A program made the translations under genes and the position numbers. 64,000 nt of DNA from Larus michahellis (taxonomy: Eukaryota > Chordata > Aves > Charadriiformes > Laridae): assembly GCF_964199755.1 (NCBI RefSeq), contig NC_133913.1:6178201-6242200 (forward strand). The letters run 5' to 3'. The notes beneath the pieces are model-generated. The model was not told the DNA's origin, searched no databases, and saw only the letters and a program-made list of their open reading frames with translations. This document shows, in pieces, positions 57,001-64,000 of the stretch (position 1 is the first letter of the stretch; the number at the start of each line of letters is the position of its first letter).

Positions 57001-60000
57001 GGCTGGATGAGGCTCTGAGCGACCTGATCTAGTTGAAGATGTCCCTGCTCACTGCAGGGGGTTGGACTAGATGGCCTTTAGAGGTCCCTTCCCACCCAAC
57101 GCGTTCTGTGATTCTGTGATTCTGAGGGACTGCGAAAGGAGAGATCGGAGTCGTAGGGTGAAGCTGGGAAGAGAAGTGAGATGGGGATGTGATGGGAGGC
57201 CGTGGGAAGGGCAGGAATCCCTGGGGCTGTTTCCATGGGGGATGTCCTGTGCTCCCGCGCTGCCACCAATGCTGGAAGCCTGGATGATGTGCCCAGAAGG
57301 AGCATCCGAAAATGGCTCGAACCTGTGTGCCACAGGAGGGTCTGCGCAGCCAAACCACCCCCCAACGGCTCCGTCGTTTTCCCACAGCACATTGCTCTTC
57401 GGACTAAGCTCTCCTTGAATGGTTGCTTCATGATTAGCATTTTTTTGCAGTGCCTTTAAAATGAAATTATCCTCAATTTCTGTTCAGGCTGTATTAGAAA
57501 TGATTTTCCATCCCATTGTTGTGAGAGCTACGCCTTTGAAGTATTTTTTCCAAAATAGCGTCAATCTACCTAAGGGAGCAGTAGATGAGATTAAGCTAAA
57601 TGTTGCTCTTTGATACTTAGCGGTGAGTTCATCCAGGTAGTTACCGTAGCTTAAATACTGGCTATTTTGGGCTTAGTATTTAATGCCTCTTGGCCTAATG
57701 CACAGTGCAAACAGCAGTGGTGGTTGTCGTCTTCGCCTCAGTCTTGCCGTTAATTAATGATTCTTAGTTTGTGGGGTTACATCCCTCCCGGCGTCCTGGA
57801 AGTCAACAAGAAGAGAACACGGCCCCTGCTCAGGGCTCATCCAGATGAAACACCCGCGATCTGTAAAAAATCACGGATCGCAGGTCTCAGTTCCAAGTTA
57901 TGGGCTCAAAACTCTTGGTTTCTGTTCTTGCTGCATCCAGGGATAGACGGGACAACAGCCTGGGAGAACGCGATGCTTGAAGGCAATGGAAGAGTCCGGC
58001 AACCCTATCCCACCCTCGTCAGTGACGAGCTGTGCTGGTCCCCAGGTTCATCACAGCTAACGAGATCTCTCAGGGCAGGACAAAAGCCGTTTAATTGCCA
58101 ACGTTATCTCTTCCTCCAGCCGAGAGAGCAGTGGCTGAAAAGGTGACGTTTTTCTCCGCCACTACTCATGCTGCCAGCTCCGGGAATCGCAAAGGCTTTC
58201 CTGGTGCCGCTCCCGGATGAAATGAGTCCCATCCCGTCTCCGCTCGTTCATTTTCAAGGTAGCAGTGAAAAGACATTAGCACATTTAAAAAATGTAAATA
58301 ATAACCACAATCCAATGGGTTGGACTTTGATGTATCGTTATTTGCAGATGATGCTGTTTATTTTTAACTGTTCTACTTACAGGTTAGCGAGACACCCGAA
58401 TAAATACATTTTTCAAGCTAATTGCCTGGCAGCGCTGTCTAGGAGACTGTTGGTGCGTCAGGGTTTGGTCAGGAAAGCTGTATAACAAATGTGCTCGATA
58501 ATTTTTCTCCATCTGTCAGGCGGGTTTCAGAGCTACGGGTGATATTTTACTTTGTCAGCTTGGAGCGCGCGGAAATGTTGAGGCATGTCCGCACATGAGG
58601 TTGTGCTCTAGTCCCCGCAGCCGAAAGAATCTTAAAATACTCTTTGCAAATTCAAAGTTCAGTTCGCTCATTACGGGGAGGATGGTTCAAATCCAATTTT
58701 TAAGTGCTTTCACGCTGACAGGAATGGTGGCGAGAGATTTTCATGTGCCTGCATGCTGTAACAGCTCTTTCAAAACGTGTTTAAAATTTTTATGATTTTT
58801 TTTTATGATAGTTTTTAGGAAAAATTAAAACTTTCTTATCTTGTAAGTGCTGAAGTTTAGGACCTGCTTTTATTGGGCAGCAAGTTATAGCGCGGCAACC
58901 CTTGGTGACAACTTATTTGATAGTAAATACAACAAAAATTACCCCAAAACACATCCTGGCAGCACAGAGGGGAACTGAATCTCATGGTCCCTATTAGCAC
59001 TAGTCCCTATTGTATGACTTTACAACCCTTTGATTTCTGCAGAGAATCACACTTTGACCCAAATGAGTCATTTCCACCGAAATACACCACGGATGTTGCA
59101 GGAAACTGTACCAGTGTCGGAAGGCTGAAGCTTGAAAAAAGTATCATGAACTGTTTATATGCAGAATATTACGGCTCTGTGAGAGAGGTTCGCCAGGAGA
59201 CATGCACGCTCCAGGAGACTATTGGGAAACGTCCTAGCTTTCAACCCTAATTTCTCCAGTTTCCTAAAGGCTGTACCATAAGATTCCCGTTTCCAAAGTG
59301 TCACTGGAAAGATTAATTTCTTGGGATGGGATGGAGAGAAGGGGAGATTTTTATCCACCGAGTGGTTCAGTTTCGTGGGAATGCTTCTTTTTAATCTCAG
59401 GTCTTGGTTTGCTAACTGGCCATCTGAGACGTGGGGTAGGTGATCTGCCACCCAAGATAGCCATCACCCTCCTTTCAGGCCGTATTTGGCCGCAGGCTGG
59501 TGGTACAGGTCTCCAGCTGTTTTGGGGCCCAACATCTCACTTTTCTCAGTGTCGTGCCCAGGCTGTGACCTCATTGGGAATCCCAACTTTATCACACCTC
59601 ATCAACGTGCTTCCAGTCTGCCCGGTCTGTGCCAGCGGGTCTAGAAAGGTGGCCTTCCAGGAGGATGGGATGAAGACGAGCAAGCACGTGTATTTGGAGA
59701 GAGGAGAGGGAAAATACATTTATTCCCTCTCTTTTTGTTCCTAGCCCTGACCAGTTTGGGCTCATCTGTGAAAAGATATGTTGAAATACCAAGTAAGCCT
59801 GGTCAGGACCATGGATCTCAACCACGGCTTCTCACTGGTGGGGAAACTTCTGCCCACTGGCCTCCTGGGGTAGACAGTGCACGCTTCGAAGGACCTGCCT
59901 TGACCCCAAGGAACCTGACCACGACCCCTCTTCTTGGCTTTTCCCCTGGGTCTGCTGGACCCTGTTGTTTGGAAGCGCTGCACACCCTGGGCAGGACGCA

Positions 60001-60559
60001 TGGAGCCCACGATTCCAGAACGTGTGAGCATGGATGGGGCTAGACCTTCCCCTTCCTGTTCTTTATCCTACCTGGCCCTAGTGAGAGCTCCTGGAATGGG
60101 AACAGACCCTTCCCTTATTACCCTGTTCAGTGTAACGCACCAAAAAAAAATTAGAAAAAAGAAACTGGAGAAATTAGGGTTGAAAGCTAGGACATCAGAC
60201 CCTTTCCCCAGTGTGTTCCCAGTAGGACATTCACGGCATGTCCCAAAGCCAAGATGTGACAGCTCTACCCACCCTGGCAAACGTGTTCCCCCACAACCCC
60301 CCGGCTTCGCTCTCTACCTTTGTCCAGGACCGGCCCAAAGATGGCCAGGCTGTCGTCGATGGTGGTGCAGTTCCAACGGCGTCCCCGGAACTGGTGCTGG
60401 CACTCCTGGATGCCCAACTTCACCCCCTCGGCCACGCTGGGCATGATCTCAATGTAGTTGCGGCAGAAGCGGAGCTGCTTGGGGACGAGGCCGGGGATGG
60501 AGCCGCAGAGGATGGGCTGGGACCCCAGGGAGCTGTACTGCTGACCGAGTGCAAGGGAC
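47556..60559 (-). CDS. WNT3: Wnt family member 3, exons 2-4 (5' end missing)
   Basis: WNT3 is a secreted, lipid-modified ligand that binds Frizzled and LRP5/6 to start canonical beta-catenin signalling; it acts in axis, limb and neural development. Three coding exons join in frame on the minus strand: 60318-60559, 50062-50327 and 47556-48035 (stop TAA at 47556-47558). They encode 328 residues. Adding the expected 80-nt first exon (signal peptide) gives 355 residues, the mammalian length. Visible hallmarks are the Wnt signature [10 protein letters not shown] with the serine that is palmitoleoylated by Porcupine, glycosylation sites NCT and NVT, and the cysteine-rich C-terminal end [14 protein letters not shown]. 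The sequence matches WNT3 better than WNT3A or WNT9B in my recollection, and WNT3 lies next to NSF in tetrapods. Exon 1 was not found up to 64000. The gene converges with NSF, with about 5.7 kb between the stop codons. Confidence 0.97.
48261..48296 (+). repeat. Degenerate short tandem repeat
   Basis: Repeats of ATCCA/TCCAA/TCCAG words over about 36 bp. Confidence 0.6.
48961..49858 (+). mobile_element. CR1 LINE 3' fragment, about 900 bp
   Basis: Carries a readable end of the RT frame ([20 protein letters not shown], then [20 protein letters not shown]) and the complete 3' region to CCATTCTGTGATTCTCTGAT. The frame is open for 158 codons in one piece, so this is one of the less decayed copies. 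It is inserted antisense to WNT3 within intron 3. Confidence 0.93.
50062..50327 (-). CDS. WNT3: WNT3 exon 3
   Basis: A 266-nt exon with acceptor TTCCCAG and donor GTGAGT. It encodes [20 protein letters not shown] through [10 protein letters not shown]. The block [20 protein letters not shown] contributes conserved Wnt cysteines. Recalled differences from human are GDGW for GEGW and MNRH for MNKH. Confidence 0.97.
51822..51854. repeat. Short tandem repeat GACCTAGA-type
   Basis: AGACCTAGA, TGACCTAGA, AGACCTAGA and CCTAGC follow one another, giving about four imperfect units. Confidence 0.75.
52640..52722 (+). repeat. T/G-rich simple sequence
   Basis: A tract of T-runs with TTGG and TTTG words (TTGCTTGCTTGGTTGGCTGG, then TTTGTTTGTTTGTTTTG). 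It is broadly complementary to the A/C-rich tract at 52935-53008. Confidence 0.75.
52872..53430 (-). mobile_element. CR1 LINE 3' fragment with A/C-rich tract
   Basis: Reversed CR1 starting with a doubled octamer tail (AATCATAGAATCATAGAATC), then GATCATCGAGTCCAACCATA, an A/C-rich tract, and the 3' RT-end region. On the minus strand the frame is open for 98 codons, including [20 protein letters not shown] and [20 protein letters not shown]. It is relatively well preserved. Confidence 0.93.
53431..54339. other. WNT3 intron 2, no gene seen
   Basis: GC-rich unique sequence leading into the CpG island. Several overlapping chance frames are present, none with recognisable homology. Confidence 0.5.
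54340..54730. promoter_or_regulatory. CpG island inside WNT3 intron 2
   Basis: The segment is very GC-rich with dense CpG dinucleotides, including a NotI-type site GCGGCCGC at 54564-54571 and many CCGG and GCGC words. It lies in the intron between WNT3 exons 2 and 3, far from the expected first exon. CpG islands of this kind mark promoters or Polycomb-regulated elements in vertebrates. A long minus-strand open frame crosses it, but low-complexity Pro/Gly/Ala/Arg translation is expected in such DNA and gives no family match. Confidence 0.6.
54731..55662. other. WNT3 intron 2, unique sequence next to the CpG island
   Basis: Repeat-free sequence holding a polypyrimidine tract and octamer at 55225-55326. 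It could contain conserved noncoding elements, but conservation cannot be judged here. Confidence 0.45.
55225..55326. promoter_or_regulatory. Polypyrimidine tract followed by an octamer motif
   Basis: A C/T-only run of about 40 bases (55225-55265) is followed 54 bp later by ATGCAAAT (55319-55326), the consensus for POU-family factors. Both lie in WNT3 intron 2, about 500 bp beyond the CpG island. The combination may mark a regulatory element, but chance is possible. Confidence 0.25.
55663..55855 (+). mobile_element. CR1 LINE 3' fragment
   Basis: Runs from CGAGCCCCTGGCCCAGGGTG to CCAAACCAGTCTGTGATTCT. It belongs to the same subfamily as the reversed copies at 27008-27280 and 44024-44318. Confidence 0.92.
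55856..56646. other. WNT3 intron 2 with purine/pyrimidine tracts
   Basis: Contains a polypurine run (about 56175-56213) followed almost at once by a polypyrimidine run (about 56217-56242), then a T-rich run (56333-56372). No gene seen. Confidence 0.55.
56647..57124 (+). mobile_element. CR1 LINE 3' fragment
   Basis: Runs from GACATGGACCTGTTGGAGCG to CAACGCGTTCTGTGATTCTG with a doubled octamer. It belongs to the CTGATCTAGTTGAAGATGTC subfamily. Confidence 0.93.
57420..59100. promoter_or_regulatory. Repeat-free AT-rich block with TCF/LEF-type motifs
   Basis: This block of WNT3 intron 2 lacks CR1 and contains CTTTGWW matches at 57534, 57608, 58325 and 59028, and the reverse form TTCAAAG at 58651. 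By simple base counting fewer than one would be expected in 1.7 kb with even composition, though AT-richness raises that. WNT genes are often targets of their own pathway. The function is inferred, not shown. Confidence 0.3.
59101..60317. other. WNT3 intron 2, next to exon 2, no gene seen
   Basis: Unique sequence with no CR1 and no coding exon, up to the donor of WNT3 exon 2. Confidence 0.5.
60318..60559 (-). CDS. WNT3: WNT3 exon 2
   Basis: A 242-nt exon with acceptor CCCTTGCAG and donor GTAGAG on the minus strand. It supplies the last base of a split Trp codon, then [20 protein letters not shown] through AIFGPVLDK, and ends in the first base of an Ala codon. It includes the N-glycosylation site NCT in [10 protein letters not shown]. 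Differences from human that I can recall are conservative (YSS for YTS, PIL for PLL). Confidence 0.97.
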
Positions 60560-61144
60560 CTGCAAGGGACAGAGGACGGCGTGAGGGTTGGGAAACCAGC
60601 TGGCACGAATGGTCCTGCCCCCACCACCATCCCCAGGGGGAATTTGATGAGCCGAGGCGAACCGATCATTCAGGGAGACAAAGTACTGAAAAGCAGGGAT
60701 TTTTTAAGAAAACAAGAGACTTCCTACTGACGAGCTTTCACACCTGAAGACACTCTGGTCCTTTGTGGGCCCAGAGGGAAGGACTCAGCTCCTTGCATGG
60801 AGGCACCTGCAGCCGGTCAGTGTGCTCCCAAGTGTCTGAGACATCCCCATGGGGCTGGTGGATCTGACAAAGGACCTGCAAGGAGCTGTATCCAGGGGAG
60901 CAACACCTGGAGGCTGGGAAATACCCTGGTGTGTCTCAGCTGTCAGGAGACACTGATGTGAGAGCTTTTGAACTGTGGCCAAAGTGGGAAGTGTCCTGTC
61001 CAATGCTAAGTTCATCAGCAGAGGGATCGTGATTTACTGGAGAGGGGCTGCTCTGGGGTCAGGCACGTCAATGCCACACGTCCCAGGCTGTCTTGACACT
61101 TCTGCAGGTGGTCCCAGCAGAGACTGAACCACCACGGTTCCACC
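60560..61144. other. WNT3 intron 1, next to exon 2
   Basis: Starts with the acceptor of exon 2 and continues as unique sequence. No exon 1 candidate was found. Confidence 0.5.
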
Positions 61145-61578
61145 CTGGAGGCCTGGAGCACCTCTCCTATGAGGACAGACTGAGCGAGATGGGGTTGTTC
61201 AGTCTGGAGAAAAGAAGGCTCCGAGGAGACCTTCTAGTGGCTCTACCAGTATCTTAAGGGGGCTACAAGAAAGCTGGGGAGGGACTTTTTAGGATGTCGG
61301 GTAATGGTAGGACTAGAGGGAATGGATTAAAACTAGAGATGGGTCGATTCAGACTGGACGTTAGGAAGAAGTTCTTCACCATGAGGGTGGTGAGACACTG
61401 GAACGGGTTGCCCAGAGAGGTGGTGGAAGCCCCATCCCTGGAAGTTTTTAAGGCCAGGCTGGACGGGGCTCTGAGCAACCTGGTCTGGTGGGAGGTGTCC
61501 CTGCCCATGGCAGGGGGGGTTGGAGCTAGATGATCTTTAAGGTCCCTTCCAATCCTGACAATTCTGTGATTCTATGAC
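61145..61578 (+). mobile_element. CR1 LINE 3' fragment
   Basis: Runs from CTGGAGGCCTGGAGCACCTC, through GAGGACAGACTGAGCGAGAT, to CCTTCCAATCCTGACAATTC and octamer repeats. It lies in WNT3 intron 1, antisense to the gene. Confidence 0.93.
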
Positions 61579-61989
61579 CCTGATGGACATCAGCCTCTAG
61601 CTGCAGCCACGAGTCGGGCAGATGTGCTGGTGCATGGCAAAGGTGCATGGAGGGCAGATCTGAGAGGACCTTTTCCTACTGGTCCAAGGACCTGCCCAGC
61701 ATTAAATATGTGGGTCAAATTCCTTATTTGGACAATAATTGTCACTGAAGGGTGAAGGCGCGCATTTGCTTAACTGAGATACCTGCTATTGTACACAAAC
61801 AGGGACAGACCTACAGCTGCTGCCTTGCCTGGGATCCAGACCATCCTGCAGTGTCCCTCCAGAACACGTGCCAAATCTGTGAATGAGCAGCCGGTTCTGC
61901 AACAGAGCGGGTGTGAGGAACCCAATTTCTTCCAGTGCAGAAACCTCATAGTGCAGATACCAGCAGAGGCAAATACTAAAGAACTTTGA
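61579..61989. other. WNT3 intron 1, no feature seen
   Basis: Anonymous sequence between two CR1 fragments. Confidence 0.5.
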
Positions 61990-62400
61990 CTTAGTATGTC
62001 CATATTTCTCTTGTACCAGGGAGTCGGCAGCTGGACACAGGGATCGAGGTGAGGTCTTACCAGTGCTAACTAGAGAGGAAGGATGTCCTCTCTCTACCTG
62101 CTGGCAATGCTTTTCCTCGTGCAGCCCTGTTCGCCTTCTTTGCTGCAGTGGCACATTGCTGCTTCATGTTCAAATTTTTGCCCACAAGCACCCCCCGGTC
62201 TTTTTCTGTTGCTGCTTTGTAGCTGGTGGCCCCCCAGCCTTTACGGGTGCATGGGGTTATTTCTCCCCGAGTTATTTCTCCCCAGGTCCCTTGGTTGAAC
62301 TGTGAGATGCGCCTGTCTGCCCATTGCCCAGCCTTTAGAGGTGCCCTCAAATGGCAGCTCAACATCTGGGATATCAACCACTTCTCCCAGTTTTGTTGTG
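61990..62400 (-). mobile_element. CR1 LINE internal fragment, diverged
   Basis: It follows the order of the reversed CR1 RT-end region: TCTTACCAGTGCTAACTAGA, CTCTACCTGCTGGCAATGCT, then GGTTGAACTGTGAGATGCGC and ATCAACCACTTCTCCCAG. No 3' tail is attached, so it is an internal remnant. Confidence 0.8.
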
Positions 62401-62477
62401 TTTTTCCCTAACTCACCTGCCCACACCTGGAGATTGTGTGTGAGCTAATCAGTCAATCATTTTGTAGTCCTTAGTTA

Positions 62478-62665
62478 ATTCGGGTTGGAAGAGACCTCAG
62501 GAGGTCTTTAGTCCAACCACCTGCTCAGGAGAGCTCCAACTTCCACATTAGATTAGGTGGCCTTGTTCTTCTCCAATTTGAAAACCTCCAAGGACGGAGA
62601 TGCCACCGCTTTATGAGACCTATGGTTGCCTGTCCTTGTCCTGAACTGATCATCCAGCCTGGGGT
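62478..62665 (-). mobile_element. CR1 LINE tail fragment, different subfamily
   Basis: AATTCGGGTTGGAAGAGACC and GTCTTTAGTCCAACCACCTG mark a reversed CR1 3' end. The body (CCTCCAAGGACGGAGATGCC) is typical of an older subfamily. Confidence 0.8.
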
Positions 62666-64000
62666 CTCAGGCTGGATGCTGAGCTGACACCAGTTGGTTC
62701 AATTAGTCACGTACTAATGATTTTAGGATGTAAAGGGAATCCCAGGGTACCTGCTCAGGAGAGACGTCTCTGCTGAAAACACTGAGCGGGAAGATCCGAC
62801 TCCCACCCTGGCTGGGAAGCACATGCCTCTAATCCCTGCTCCAGCGCTGTCTTCTGCCACAGCTCCCTGCTCAACCATCTCTCGGCCCTGTTTCTCCTGC
62901 AACTCTCTGCCCACCTGCCCAGCAGTGGGGCAGCTGCCCGAGACTTCAGGACCGTAGCACAGCATGCGATGTTTTGACTCCATCTCCCACACCCTTGCAT
63001 GGGACACACAGAAGAGGGGCAACCAGATATGGTTGGGAGGCAACACAGCGCAACGGGCAGCGCACCAGGGCTGGTTCCCAGAGCTGCCTTGTGCCTCCAG
63101 CTCCCACCGAGTGCAGTCTGACGGGGGATCTCAGCACTGCTGGGAAGACCGGTCAACTTCAGTTGTGAACAACATTGACTTCATTCTCCATCCAGCAAGG
63201 CTGGCAACGTGGGGAAGAGGCAGGAGAGCACGTTGCGTTTCTCCAGACACCCACTCTCGTAGACAGACTCCAGTCTCTGGGGGATAGCACGCTGCGAGAC
63301 GCTATCTCCTGCGCGGGTTTGCACAGTGGTGGACGTGAAGTTCTTATTCAGTGTCAGAGTTTACAAGGGCCTGCCGGCAGCAGCAGTTTCTCGCAGCAGT
63401 TTCTCACAGCCATGGTGGTGCAGCCTTGGCCCGGTGTGCTGGCCATGAGCTCTACACCATGGCACACGGGTTAATTCTGCTGTAGCTCACCGGTGTAAAA
63501 CCTGGCCCAATTTTTTCATCTGGATGAGTAGCTCAATCCCTCAGGGAACCTGCAGAAATGGCCTTGAAGGAGTCAGAGCTGGGAATTCCCACAAAGTTCT
63601 GGGGAACTCCTGGGAGGACCCATCCTCCCATTCAACCACAGACTTGGCCAAATCCCTTCTTTAAACTCCTGAGCCATCTCATGACAGACTTCCCTGCCTA
63701 GAAGGCTGGACTGGAGGTGTGCAGTCTGTTTTGAGGTTGGAGTTGCGATCTATTGTGTGATAGAGGCCCCTGGAGAAGGTGGAGGCGCTTCTTGGTTGTC
63801 CAGGTCACACACCCAGCTGGTGAAGTTGCTTACCCACATACAGGAATCCACCTGCTTTTGATGACCTGTTCCGAGATTACCCACTTTTTCCTTTTCTTCC
63901 TCTTTGCAAGGTCTCCATCATTCCTAAGTGTCTGCTTTTAATTTGCCTTGATGATGATTACTGAGAGCACCTTCTCTCCGGTCGTCACCTAATTTTCATT
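62666..64000. other. WNT3 intron 1 to window edge, no gene seen
   Basis: Anonymous sequence. It has neither a CpG island nor a frame resembling the WNT3 signal-peptide exon, so exon 1 must be farther right. Confidence 0.5.

Noticed and set aside
58984..59250. An 88-codon plus-strand frame in WNT3 intron 2 that looks fairly protein-like
   Set aside because: No family is recognisable and no neighbouring exons were found. It may be unique noncoding sequence.

Overview
The window looks like vertebrate, and specifically avian, nuclear DNA. It is filled with chicken-repeat-1 (CR1) LINE fragments that carry the family's characteristic 3' end (octamer repeats such as ATTCTGTG). Its two genes have spliced exons that encode proteins almost identical to mammalian NSF and WNT3. 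The linkage of NSF with WNT3 is conserved in tetrapods; in chicken I recall it on a microchromosome. No bacterial, phage or CRISPR-like content is present.

Left two thirds (8,175-41,818, plus strand): the 3' part of NSF, the hexameric AAA+ ATPase that disassembles SNARE complexes. Thirteen coding exons can be joined in frame with GT-AG introns. They give 494 residues: most of the D1 ATPase domain (from just upstream of its Walker A loop) and the complete D2 domain. The N domain exons lie to the left of the window. The last coding exon adds only a few residues and a stop, and the C-terminus it predicts differs from mammals. A 3' UTR probably runs to one of two polyadenylation signals, near 42.17 or 43.29 kb. 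Introns hold CR1 copies, homopolymer tracts and otherwise anonymous sequence.

Right third (47,556-60,559, minus strand): WNT3, convergent with NSF. Coding exons 2, 3 and 4 are intact and give 328 residues, which with the expected 80-nt exon 1 would total 355, the mammalian length. Exon 1 (signal peptide) is not in the window and must lie beyond 64 kb. The intron between exons 2 and 3 is about 10 kb. It contains a strong CpG island (54.4-54.7 kb), a polypyrimidine tract followed by an octamer motif (55.2-55.33 kb), and a repeat-free AT-rich block with several TCF/LEF-type motifs (57.4-59.1 kb). The intergenic interval contains CR1 fragments and an AT-rich block at 45.17-45.5 kb that may be the distal WNT3 3' UTR.

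More than 20 CR1 fragments in both orientations were identified by their conserved 3' ends and by decayed reverse-transcriptase reading frames. All are 5'-truncated and broken. I found no convincing tRNA, rRNA or other RNA gene, and no clear novel gene system. The most interesting leads are the NSF terminal exon, the WNT3 intronic CpG island and TCF-motif block, and the possible WNT3 3' UTR.
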